Below are positions 45,792-53,233 of a stretch of 64,000 nucleotides of DNA, piece after piece (the stretch's first letter is position 1; each line of letters opens with the position of its first letter). Origin of the DNA: Thermodesulfovibrio sp. 3907-1M. Lineage in GTDB: Bacteria > Nitrospirota > Thermodesulfovibrionia > Thermodesulfovibrionales > Thermodesulfovibrionaceae. The stretch spans positions 1,716,486 to 1,780,485 of the forward strand of contig NZ_CP144373.1 in NCBI RefSeq assembly GCF_040450955.1. The letters are read 5' to 3'. Position numbers and translations under genes: made by a program. A model generated the notes under the pieces. The model did no database searches. It saw only the letters and a list, made by a program, of their open reading frames with translations, and was not told the DNA's origin.

Positions 45792-46561
45792 GTAAGCATT
45801 CCCTCAATTGGTGAGCTTGCAGAGGCATAAAGCTTTTTAGGAATTCTTCCTGCCTTGTATGCAAGCCTTCCAGCAATCCATGCATGCTTCAGTGCTTGAG
45901 CCATCATAATTGGATCTTTGGCGCCTGCAATTGCAGTGTTTACAAGAACTGCGTCACAGCCAAGCTCCATTGCCTGTGATACATCAGAGGCTGTTCCTAC
46001 TCCTGCATCAACAATTACAGGAACATTTACGGTCTCAAGAATTATCTTTATGTTGTAGGGATTTCTTATTCCAAGTCCTGAGCCAATGGGGGCACCAAGA
46101 GGCATAACTGCTGCAGCACCTGCATCAACAAGTCTTTTTGCTGTTACAGGGTCATCATTTGTGTATGGAAAAACAATAAAGCCTTCTTTTGCAAGAATCT
46201 CTGTTGCCTTAAGAAGCCCGCATACATCAGGGAAAAGTGTTTTTTCGTCACCAATTACCTCAAGCTTGACCATGTCTGACACACCTGCTTCTCTTGCCAA
46301 TCTTGCATACCTAAGGGCATCTTCCACTGTGTAACAACCTGCAGTATTGGGAAGAATTTTGTATTTCTTTGGATCAATGTAATCAAGAAGATTTTCCTTT
46401 GAGCGGTCTATGATGTTTACTCTTCTTACTGCCACTGTTACCACATCTGTTCCGGAAGCTTCAATTGCACGGGCAGTTTCCTCAAAGTTTTTGTATTTAC
46501 CTGTTCCAACCCATAGCCTTGACTTAAACTCAATACCTCTGATAATTAATGGATCATCCAT
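45788..46561 (-). CDS. thiG: Thiazole synthase ThiG
   Basis: 257 residues from ATG 46561; ribosome site GGAGGA in the thiS tail (an earlier frame start is inside thiS). [20 protein letters not shown], the Lys in [19 protein letters not shown] and [11 protein letters not shown]. Makes the thiazole from DXP, ThiS thiocarboxylate and dehydroglycine; the ThiH or ThiO needed for the last is not here. Confidence 0.96.
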   Translation of the reverse strand: MDDPLIIRGIEFKSRLWVGTGKYKNFEETARAIEASGTDVVTVAVRRVNIIDRSKENLLDYIDPKKYKILPNTAGCYTVEDALRYARLAREAGVSDMVKLEVIGDEKTLFPDVCGLLKATEILAKEGFIVFPYTNDDPVTAKRLVDAGAAAVMPLGAPIGSGLGIRNPYNIKIILETVNVPVIVDAGVGTASDVSQAMELGCDAVLVNTAIAGAKDPIMMAQALKHAWIAGRLAYKAGRIPKKLYASASSPIEGMLT

Positions 46562-46562
46562 T

Positions 46563-46760
46563 TTATCCTCCTCCAACAAAGTTGACGATCTCAATTGAGT
46601 CGCCTTCTTTTATTTTATGCTCACTGAATCTATCTCTTTTAATTATTTCAAGGTTAACCTCAACAACAACCCTCTGAGGATTTATCTCAAGCTCCTGTAA
46701 AAGCTCTGCTATTGTAGTTGCCTTCACCTCCATATCACTGCCATTTACCCTTACTTTCAT
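46563..46760 (-). CDS. thiS: Sulfur carrier protein ThiS
   Basis: 65 residues, ubiquitin-like fold, [20 protein letters not shown] and C-terminal [11 protein letters not shown]; the terminal Gly-Gly is adenylated and thiocarboxylated. GGAGG is 5 bases before the ATG, right after the riboswitch terminator. Stop is one base before thiG. Confidence 0.95.
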   Translation of the reverse strand: MKVRVNGSDMEVKATTIAELLQELEINPQRVVVEVNLEIIKRDRFSEHKIKEGDSIEIVNFVGGG

Positions 46761-46770
46761 AAAACCTCCA

Positions 46771-46804
46771 AAATAAAAAGCCCCTATCCCTGAAGGATAG
46801 AGGC
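46771..46804 (-). terminator. Intrinsic terminator of the thiamine riboswitch
   Basis: On the minus strand, GCCTCTATCC (46804-46795), loop TTCA, GGGATAGGGGC (46790-46780), then TTTTTATTTT. A strong 10-pair stem with U-tract, between the TPP aptamer and thiS, so ligand would switch read-through of the operon. Confidence 0.85.
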
Positions 46805-46829
46805 TGGTTTTTAGCTCAGTCTCTCCCTT

Positions 46830-46912
46830 TCCCTACGCCGGCATTACCCGGATCAGGTTCAAGGGGTCTTCCCTCATCGGGAACTCTCAGGTCCTTTGAC
46901 CTCCCCCAGGGA
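46830..46912 (-). ncRNA. TPP riboswitch (thi box)
   Basis: The minus-strand RNA has the conserved thi-box pieces: closing stem TCCCTG (46912-46907) with TAGGGA, GGGGGAGG near the 5' side, CTGAGA (46889-46884) in P3 region, CCCTTGAACCTGATCCGGGT (46865-46846 approx.) and AATGCCGGCGTAGGG. A start near 46913 fits the promoter, so the aptamer begins the transcript. Binds thiamine pyrophosphate and controls thiSGEC with the terminator at 46771-46804. Confidence 0.95.
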
Positions 46913-46919
46913 TTAATTA

Positions 46920-46949
46920 ATTGTATAAATTTATAACTGAATCTGTCAA
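46920..46949 (-). promoter_or_regulatory. Promoter of the thiamine operon
   Basis: TTGACA (46949-46944), 18-base spacer, TACAAT (46925-46920) on the minus strand; start expected near 46913 at the riboswitch 5' end. A perfect 12-base palindrome TATAAATTTATA (46924-46935) lies in the spacer, between this promoter and that of the fur-type gene; it could be an operator or just AT-rich sequence. Confidence 0.6.
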
Positions 46950-46965
46950 TGTGCCATTAACTAAT

Positions 46966-46995
46966 TTGACAAACAAATCGTTTTTTATTTAGAAT
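46966..46995 (+). promoter_or_regulatory. Promoter of the Fur-type regulator gene, leaderless type
   Basis: TTGACA (46966-46971), 18-base spacer, TAGAAT (46990-46995). The ATG at 47003 follows after 7 bases and no ribosome site exists, so the transcript start should coincide with the start codon. Confidence 0.7.
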
Positions 46996-47002
46996 TGTTT
47001 TA

Positions 47003-47518
47003 ATGATACCGAAAATAAAATGGACACCGCAGAGGCTTGCTATTTTGAAGTATCTTGATGGAAATAAACAACATCCATCAGCAGAGGAGATTTATGAAGC
47101 CTTATCAAAGGATTTCCCTACAATGTCAGTTGCAACAGTTTACAATGTTTTAGAGTTTTTAAAAACAACGGGCAAAGTTAAAGAGATTCATGTTGATCCT
47201 GAGAAAAGAAGATTTGATCCTGATACAACTGAACATCATCATGCAATATGTGTAAGATGTAAAAAAGTTTTTGACATTTATCAAAAAGTTGAGCTTCCTG
47301 ATTTGTATCAGTATCTTCCTCAGTTTGACATTCTTGATGCTCAATTAACAGTACATGTTTTATGCCCTGAATGTAAAAAGAAAAAAGACATCAAAGTGGG
47401 ATTGAAAGAATATAAATGCTCTCAATGTGATTCAATCAGAACAGCAAAGCACAAACCTCAGAAATGTCCTTCCTGCGGAAGCAGAGGCACTTTGGAAGAA
47501 CTTAAACATCAAAATTAA
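47003..47518 (+). CDS. Fur/PerR-family repressor with additional C-terminal zinc-ribbon
   Basis: 171 residues, about 30 longer than usual. N-terminal winged helix 1-75 (TPQRLAILKYLDG, MSVATVYNVLEFL), the metal sensing HHHAICVRC (78-86) and structural zinc pairs C83-x2-C86 and C121-x2-C124. Then a separate ribbon C139-x2-C142 ... C155-x2-C158 (YKCSQC, KCPSCG) resembling a rubredoxin/desulforedoxin-type knuckle. Heads the ferritin-FprA-rubrerythrin gene set, so likely a peroxide- or iron-sensing repressor of it. The ribbon could sense redox state or simply bind zinc; cause unknown. Confidence 0.88.
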   Translation: MIPKIKWTPQRLAILKYLDGNKQHPSAEEIYEALSKDFPTMSVATVYNVLEFLKTTGKVKEIHVDPEKRRFDPDTTEHHHAICVRCKKVFDIYQKVELPDLYQYLPQFDILDAQLTVHVLCPECKKKKDIKVGLKEYKCSQCDSIRTAKHKPQKCPSCGSRGTLEELKHQN

Positions 47519-47551
47519 AAAAAATCAATTCATTAAAAACGGAGGTGCTTT

Positions 47552-47968
47552 ATGATAAGCAATGAGCTTATGAGTAAACTGCAGAAAGCAGTTGCAAGAG
47601 AGCTTCAGGTAAGCATTCAGTACATGTGGCAACATGTTCTGGCAAAGGGAATCAAAGCAGAGGCAGTGGGTAAACTTTTTAAGGAATTTGCTATTAATGA
47701 AATGATTCATGCTGAAAAGATTGCAGAAAGAATTGCCTTTTATGGAGGCATCCCAACAACACAACCAGACCCAATAACAATTGGTAAGAACCTCACGGAA
47801 ATGCTTCAGATTGACAAAAAAGCAGAAGAGGAAGCTGTTGCGCTTTACAAAGAAATTATCAAAATGGCTGAGAAAGAAGAAGACTATGTAACAAGGAAGC
47901 TCTTTGAGCAGATTCTTGAAGAAGAAGAGATTCATCTTGATAAATTCAGTTCTCTTCTTGAGGAATAA
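47552..47968 (+). CDS. Ferritin-like/bacterioferritin-type di-iron protein
   Basis: 138 residues, four-helix bundle. Metal ligands in ARELQVSIQYMWQH (helix A Glu), NEMIHAEKIAERI (E-x2-H, helix B) and QILEEEEIHLDKF (E-x2-H, helix D). Length and motifs fit the bacterioferritin/DPS-like 'ferritin-like domain' group of anaerobes. Could store iron or destroy peroxide. Ribosome site GGAGGTG; 3 bases before the flavodiiron gene. Confidence 0.88.
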   Translation: MISNELMSKLQKAVARELQVSIQYMWQHVLAKGIKAEAVGKLFKEFAINEMIHAEKIAERIAFYGGIPTTQPDPITIGKNLTEMLQIDKKAEEEAVALYKEIIKMAEKEEDYVTRKLFEQILEEEEIHLDKFSSLLEE

Positions 47969-47970
47969 AA

Positions 47971-49191
47971 ATGAAGCCAGTGGAATTAAAAAATCAGATT
48001 TACTGGGTTGGCGTTGTTGACTGGGCAATAAGAGATTTTCACGGTTATGAAACACCTCATGGAACAAGTTATAACAACTATCTTATAGTTGATGACGAAC
48101 CAGCACTGCTTGATGCAGTTCATCATGATTTTGTTCATATTTCAATTGAAAACATCTCAAGAATCATTGAGCCTAAAAAAATAAGGCACATTGTAATAAA
48201 TCACATTGAAAATGACCATGCTACAGGACTGGAAAAGATTTTAGAGATTGTTCCAAATGCAAATCTTTACATGACAGAAAGAGCCAAAAAGGGATTAAGC
48301 AGATTTATGGATTTATCCAGATATAAAGTCAATGTGGTAAAATCAGGAGATAGCCTCAAAACTGGAAAAAGAACCCTCCATTTCATTGAAACACCTATGA
48401 TGCATTGGCCTGACTCCATGTTTACCTATATTAAAGAAGAAAAACTGCTCGTAAGTCAGGACGCTTTTGGTCAGCACATGGCAACTGTAGAGAGATTTGA
48501 TGATGAGTTTGTTCAGAGCCGTTCAATGGAAGAGCTTGAAGATGCTGTTATTGATTACTATGCAAACATTCTTATGCCCTATGGAAATGTTATTAAGGCG
48601 AAAATTGAGGAAATAAAAAAGCTTGGCATTGAGATTGAAATGATAGCTCCAGACCACGGGGTTATTTGGCGTTCTCACATAGACAAAGTATTGAGTCTTT
48701 ATTCTAATATGGTTGATGCAAAAGCAAAATTAAGTGCAGTTATAGTCTATGATACAATGTGGCACAGCACTGAGCAGATGGTCTTTCCAATTGCAAAGGG
48801 GCTTGAAGATGAAGGGATTCCTGTAAAAATAATTAAACTCAGAGCAACTCCAAAATCAGTGGCAGTAAAGGAAGTTTGGAAGTCAAGGGGGGTTATAGTT
48901 GGTTGCCCCACATTAAATAATGGAGTTTTCCCATCAGTTGCTGAGTTTTTAAGTTATCTTAAAGGTCTAAGACCTAAAAACAGGCTATTTGCTGCATTCG
49001 GGAGTTATGGCTGGTCTGGTGAGGCAGTAAAAGACATGTATGAAATAGCTAAAGCAATGAAACTTGATGTTTTTGAACCGGGTATAAGAGTTTTATACAA
49101 ACCATCAGAGGAGGATCTGGCTAAATGCTATGAGTTTGGCATAGCCTTTGGAAAGGCTTTAAAAGAATATCATGCAAAAATGGAGGTGTAA
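47971..49191 (+). CDS. Flavodiiron protein (A-type flavoprotein, FprA-like)
   Basis: 406 residues. N-terminal metallo-beta-lactamase-like di-iron domain with NHIENDHATG (H-x-E-x-D-H, near 77-86), MHWPDSM (H near 147), SQDAFGQHM (D) and APDHGVIW (H near 227); C-terminal flavodoxin domain from about 255 (VIVYDTMWHSTEQMV) for FMN. Reduces O2 to water and/or NO to N2O in anaerobes. Rubrerythrin follows. Confidence 0.95.
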   Translation: MKPVELKNQIYWVGVVDWAIRDFHGYETPHGTSYNNYLIVDDEPALLDAVHHDFVHISIENISRIIEPKKIRHIVINHIENDHATGLEKILEIVPNANLYMTERAKKGLSRFMDLSRYKVNVVKSGDSLKTGKRTLHFIETPMMHWPDSMFTYIKEEKLLVSQDAFGQHMATVERFDDEFVQSRSMEELEDAVIDYYANILMPYGNVIKAKIEEIKKLGIEIEMIAPDHGVIWRSHIDKVLSLYSNMVDAKAKLSAVIVYDTMWHSTEQMVFPIAKGLEDEGIPVKIIKLRATPKSVAVKEVWKSRGVIVGCPTLNNGVFPSVAEFLSYLKGLRPKNRLFAAFGSYGWSGEAVKDMYEIAKAMKLDVFEPGIRVLYKPSEEDLAKCYEFGIAFGKALKEYHAKMEV

Positions 49192-49193
49192 AA

Positions 49194-49688
49194 ATGGAAA
49201 AAACACTTAAGAATTTGATGGAAGCCTTTGCAGGTGAGTCTCAGGCAAATAGAAAATATCTTGCCTTTGCAAAGAAAGCAGAGGAAGAAGGATACCCCGC
49301 AGTTGCTAAACTTTTCAAAGCTGCTGCTGATGCTGAAACGATTCATGCAATGAATCACCTAAAAGCTGCAAATGGAATTAAAAGCACAAAAGAAAATCTT
49401 GAAGCTGCCATCAGTGGAGAAACCTATGAATTTGAAAGCATGTATCCACCAATGATTAAAGATGCAGAAGCAGAAGGTGCTACTCAGGCAAAAAGAAGCT
49501 TTTACTATGCTAATGAAGTGGAAAAGGTTCATGCTGAGTTATTCAAAAAAGCCCTTGAAAATCTCGATAAAAAACTGGATGCTGACTACTATGTCTGTCA
49601 GGTATGCGGGCATACAGTAGAAGGTGAACCACCAGATAAATGTCCTGTTTGTGGTGCTCCCAAAAAGATGTATAAAAAAATTGAATAA
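49194..49688 (+). CDS. Rubrerythrin
   Basis: 164 residues. Di-iron four-helix domain (LMEAFAGESQANRKYLAFA, Glu pairs and ETIHAMNHL, VEKVHAELF), then a rubredoxin-like tail C135-x2-C138 ... C150-x2-C153 (YYVCQVCGH...KCPVCG). Reduces peroxide. Two bases after the flavodiiron gene, closing the redox-defence operon before a strong terminator. Confidence 0.96.
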   Translation: MEKTLKNLMEAFAGESQANRKYLAFAKKAEEEGYPAVAKLFKAAADAETIHAMNHLKAANGIKSTKENLEAAISGETYEFESMYPPMIKDAEAEGATQAKRSFYYANEVEKVHAELFKKALENLDKKLDADYYVCQVCGHTVEGEPPDKCPVCGAPKKMYKKIE

Positions 49689-49693
49689 ACCAA

Positions 49694-49721
49694 AGCTCCC
49701 TCCATTCTGGAGGGAGCTTTT
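49694..49721 (+). terminator. Intrinsic terminator after rubrerythrin
   Basis: AGCTCCCTCCA (49694-49704), loop TTC, TGGAGGGAGCT (49708-49718), then TTTT. A perfect 11-pair stem. The next gene's ATG begins only 9-10 bases later, leaving no room for a separate promoter or ribosome site. Confidence 0.9.
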
Positions 49722-49730
49722 ACAAAAAAA

Positions 49731-50306
49731 ATGAAAATTCTTGCTATACTGGGTTCACCAAGAAAGGGAAACTCTGAAATGCTTCTCAATGAAGCAATAA
49801 AGCTCTGTAGTGAAAAAAATTATGAGATAAATCTCATAAAAGCATGTGAACTAAACATCTCAGGCTGCACTGCCTGTGATGGCTGTAAAGATACGGGTGA
49901 ATGCATTATTCATGATGATATGGATAAAATCTATCCTTTACTAAGAGAGGCAAACAGAATCATAATTGCATCACCCATATTCTTTTTTGGTGTTCCAGCC
50001 CAATTAAAGCTTATTATTGACCGATGTCAGTGCTTCTGGTATGAAAAATATGTTTTAAAAAGACCGATTCCGGAAAAAGAGTTTAAAAGAAAAGCTCTCA
50101 TCATGCTTGTTGGTGGGATGAAAAAGGGACAAATTGGAGTTACCTGTTCAGAGGCAACACTGAAAGCCTTTCTCAGAACAATCAATGTGAGTGAGCACAG
50201 AACAATCTCTTACCTCGGATATGAAGAACCCGGCTCTTTATTGAAAAATTATGAGGTAATCAATGATTTAAAAAACGCTGTGATAGAATTGTTAGAAAAT
50301 GATTGA
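49731..50306 (+). CDS. Iron-sulfur flavoprotein (NADPH-dependent FMN reductase fold)
   Basis: 191 residues. Flavodoxin-like fold with GSPRKGNSEML (8-18) for FMN phosphate and a compact cysteine motif C46-x2-C49-x2-C52-x5-C58 for a 4Fe-4S cluster, the iron-sulfur flavoprotein (ISF) plan. Transfers electrons, probably from ferredoxin, to an oxidant. Starts right after the rubrerythrin terminator with no ribosome site, so it may be read through or made from an unseen promoter inside the terminator. Overlaps the radical SAM gene by 8 bases. Confidence 0.85.
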   Translation: MKILAILGSPRKGNSEMLLNEAIKLCSEKNYEINLIKACELNISGCTACDGCKDTGECIIHDDMDKIYPLLREANRIIIASPIFFFGVPAQLKLIIDRCQCFWYEKYVLKRPIPEKEFKRKALIMLVGGMKKGQIGVTCSEATLKAFLRTINVSEHRTISYLGYEEPGSLLKNYEVINDLKNAVIELLEND

Positions 50307-51222
50307 ATATGTCCAGTTTTTTCCCACACTAAGATGTAATAAAACATGTGACTTCTGTTTTAACAGGGCAAATCGCTCTTTTGAATCTGTAGAGTTTCCT
50401 CCAGATAAAATTGAAGATTTTGTAAATATTTTAAAAAGAAACAATGTTCTACACCTTGATATCCTTGGTGGTGAGCCTTTTCTTTATGAAGCTCTTGATG
50501 AGCTAGTGAAATCAGCCATTGATCATGAAATAAAAGTAACTATCAGCACAAATGGAAGTTTTGAGGAAAGAATAGAAAGGCTATTGAAACTTAATAAAAA
50601 TTCCAGAATACAGATCGGAGTATCCATCAATGATGGAATAAATCAAAGTCTTCTTGATTTAATAAAAAAACATAAGTTATGGATTAAAAGCGTTATATCA
50701 AGAAAACATACTCCTCACAGAGAAATCATAGAATTTGCAAAAAACAATGGGATTGATTATTATTTAATCTACATGGACGCTGTAACAGAAAAAGATTTAG
50801 AGCTATCAATGCCTTTTTATGAATTTATGAAACTAATTGAAGAATTAAAAAATCAGTATTCGGGTATAAAGCCTGTTTACTGTAAGGGATTTACAGGTGG
50901 AGATAAGAAATATCGTTGTCCTGCAGGAACGGAAAAAATAACTGTCATACCCGATGGAGCAGTTTATCCCTGTTATCTTCTATCAGGATTTGACGAGTTC
51001 TGCATAGGTAATGTTTTTCAAAATTCTCTTTATGAGATTCTCAACTCTCACAAATTTAAAATTTTTAAAACTCTCCTTAACAATTCATGTAATAATAAAT
51101 CATGTAACATAAAAGAAAAATGCAGGGGAGGTTGTGTTGCTCACAGTATTATTCACTATAATAATTTCAGTAAATCAGACCCAAGATGCAATACTAAAAA
51201 TCACGAGGAATGTGAACGGTGA
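50299..51222 (+). CDS. Radical SAM protein with SPASM-type C-terminal cysteines
   Basis: 307 residues. Radical SAM motif C13-x3-C17-x2-C20 (LRCNKTCDFC), then GGEPFLY (near 55-61) for SAM. The second half has YRCPAGTEKITVIPDGAVYPC and a final C-x4-C-x5-C-x3-C region (near 277-292), a SPASM-like auxiliary cluster site. The SPASM subclass often modifies peptides or proteins, but no precursor peptide is seen. Overlaps the sufC region; linkage with an ISF and the SufCB pair suggests an iron-sulfur or maturation role, which is inference. Confidence 0.8.
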   Translation: MIEYVQFFPTLRCNKTCDFCFNRANRSFESVEFPPDKIEDFVNILKRNNVLHLDILGGEPFLYEALDELVKSAIDHEIKVTISTNGSFEERIERLLKLNKNSRIQIGVSINDGINQSLLDLIKKHKLWIKSVISRKHTPHREIIEFAKNNGIDYYLIYMDAVTEKDLELSMPFYEFMKLIEELKNQYSGIKPVYCKGFTGGDKKYRCPAGTEKITVIPDGAVYPCYLLSGFDEFCIGNVFQNSLYEILNSHKFKIFKTLLNNSCNNKSCNIKEKCRGGCVAHSIIHYNNFSKSDPRCNTKNHEECER

Positions 51223-51251
51223 TACAATATTTAAAACAAAGGAGGACTGGT

Positions 51252-51992
51252 ATGGGAGAGATGTTAAAAGTAAAAAATCTCCATGTTTCTGTTGAAGGCA
51301 GAAGAGTTCTTGAGGATATTAATTTTTCCCTTGATTATGGAGAAATAGCAGTTCTTTTCGGACCAAATGGTGCTGGTAAGACAACATTTATAATGACATT
51401 GATGGGATTCCCGAAATATAAAATTGAGAAAGGTAAAATAATCTTTAAAGGTGTGGACATTACACATATGGATATTTCTGAAAGAGCAAAACTTGGAATG
51501 GGAATATCCTTTCAGAGACCTCCTGTTGTAAGAGGTGTAAGTTTAAGGAAGCTTCTTAAAATTGTGAGCAATGGCAAAAACACAGATGATGAAATTCTAA
51601 AATATGCTGAAAAATTGAATCTTACAAATCACTTAGACAGAGACGTAAATGACGGTTTCTCAGGAGGTGAGGTAAAAAGAGCAGAGTTATTGCAATTACT
51701 AATGCAGAAGCCAGAACTTGTTTTTATTGACGAACCAGAAAGTGGAGTTGATCTTGAAAACATCGTATTAATCGGTGAAATGACAAATCATCTTCTTGGA
51801 AGAGACCAGAGAGTTAAAGATGTAAAAAGGAGCGCAATTGTAATAACCCACACAGGATATATACTTGACTACATCAATGCTGACAGAGGATACATACTTT
51901 TTAATGGGAAACTCATGTGCAGGGGTAATCCAAGAGACATACTATCTGAAATAAAGAAAAATGGCTACAGGAGGTGCGCCACATGCCAGTAA
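51252..51992 (+). CDS. sufC: Fe-S cluster assembly ATPase SufC (minimal SUF type)
   Basis: 246 residues from ATG 51252, with GGAGGAC 6 bases before. Walker A GPNGAGKT (37-44), ABC signature FSGGEVKRAELLQL (near 137) and FIDEPESGVDLENI (Walker B region near 160), the SufC style. Dissociates with SufB/D to load Fe-S clusters. The only partner in the window is the single SufB/D gene that follows with a 10-base overlap. Confidence 0.93.
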   Translation: MGEMLKVKNLHVSVEGRRVLEDINFSLDYGEIAVLFGPNGAGKTTFIMTLMGFPKYKIEKGKIIFKGVDITHMDISERAKLGMGISFQRPPVVRGVSLRKLLKIVSNGKNTDDEILKYAEKLNLTNHLDRDVNDGFSGGEVKRAELLQLLMQKPELVFIDEPESGVDLENIVLIGEMTNHLLGRDQRVKDVKRSAIVITHTGYILDYINADRGYILFNGKLMCRGNPRDILSEIKKNGYRRCATCQ

Positions 51993-53233
51993 GCAAGAAA
52001 TACTTAGAGGAAATCCGCAAAAGAGCTGAAAAAGCCTTAAACAAACCAGCAGTTTATGGAGAGGATATAGATTTAACAAAATTTCAAAAATACATTGAAA
52101 GAAGCAAAATTGAGTCTCTTGAGCTTCTTCCAGAGCTTGCAAAAGAAGCTGCATTGATGGCAGGCGTTGATGTGGAGGAAAAAGAGCGTTCAGGCTCTTA
52201 TCTACAGATGGACCACTCAGTAGTATATAAAAGGCTGAGTAAACTTTATGAAGGCAAGGTTGAACTGATGAGCACAAATGAAGCAGTTGAATCCTATGAC
52301 TGGCTTGAAGAGTATTTCTGGAGAATTGTTCAGCCTGATACTGATAAATACACTGCTCAGGTTGCATTAAATCCTACGCATGGATACTTTATAAGAATTC
52401 TGCCAGGGCAGAAGCTTGATTATCCACTTCAAACCTGTCTGATGATTGCAGAAGGCTATATTAGCCAGAATGTCCATAATATAATTATTGTTGAAGAAGG
52501 AGCAGAGCTTCATGTAATTACAGGTTGCACTCTTTCAAGGTCTGACGCAACTGGAATCCATCTTGGAATTTCAGAGTTTTATGTTAAAAAAGGTGGAAAG
52601 CTTTTCTTCACAATGATACATAACTGGGCTGAAAACTTTTATGTTAGACCAAGAACAGCAGTTATGGTTGAAGAAGACGGAGTTTATGTAAACAATTATG
52701 CTCTGCTAAAACCCGTAAAATCCATTCAGTCATTTCCCGTGGTTTATTTAAAAGGAGACAGAGCCTCAGCAAGGTTTAATACAGTAATTTACGGGCTTAA
52801 AGATTCATACATTGACCTTGGCTCTAAAATAATCTTTGAGGGGAAAGACACCAAAGGAGAATCTCTTGCAAGAACCATTGCTGACCATAAAAGTGTTATT
52901 TACTCCCGTGGTGATCTTATTGCAAAAACAAGAGAATACTGTATGGGTAGACTTGACTGTAGAGGTATTATATTTTCAAAAGAAGCATCTATATATGCAA
53001 TACCCCAGCTTATTTCGTATGGAGCAGATAGAGCAGACCTTTCCCATGAAGCATCAATAGGTCCTATATCAGAGGAACAGGTTGAGTATCTTATGTCAAG
53101 GGGAATGACAAAGGATGAGGCAACAAGCCTTATTACAAGCGGATTTCTGAATCTTGACATACCATTCCTGCCTGAAATAATAGACAAACATATAAAGGAA
53201 GTGATTCAGATAACATCAAAGGAGTCAATGTAA
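51983..53233 (+). CDS. sufB: SufB/SufD-type Fe-S scaffold subunit (single copy)
   Basis: 416 residues from ATG 51983 with AGGAGG upstream. Right-handed beta-helix core with GAELHVITGCTLSRSDATG (near 175-195), RGIIFSKEASIYAIPQL and the conserved SHEASIGPISEEQVEYLMSRG (part; near 355-375) for cluster binding. No second SufB/SufD partner, no SufS or SufE nearby, so this is the SufCB-only layout seen in archaea and some anaerobic bacteria. The stop overlaps the convergent ABC ATPase gene by 9 bases. Confidence 0.9.
   Translation: MPVSKKYLEEIRKRAEKALNKPAVYGEDIDLTKFQKYIERSKIESLELLPELAKEAALMAGVDVEEKERSGSYLQMDHSVVYKRLSKLYEGKVELMSTNEAVESYDWLEEYFWRIVQPDTDKYTAQVALNPTHGYFIRILPGQKLDYPLQTCLMIAEGYISQNVHNIIIVEEGAELHVITGCTLSRSDATGIHLGISEFYVKKGGKLFFTMIHNWAENFYVRPRTAVMVEEDGVYVNNYALLKPVKSIQSFPVVYLKGDRASARFNTVIYGLKDSYIDLGSKIIFEGKDTKGESLARTIADHKSVIYSRGDLIAKTREYCMGRLDCRGIIFSKEASIYAIPQLISYGADRADLSHEASIGPISEEQVEYLMSRGMTKDEATSLITSGFLNLDIPFLPEIIDKHIKEVIQITSKESM

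Noticed and set aside
46924-46935. Palindrome TATAAATTTATA as a Fur box
   Set aside because: Only 12 bases of pure A/T, within an AT-rich promoter spacer; could arise by chance, so it is not listed as a separate operator.
47525-48067. 180-codon minus-strand frame opposite the ferritin-like gene
   Set aside because: Pure shadow of the coding strand, with Phe/Leu-rich composition and no start signals.
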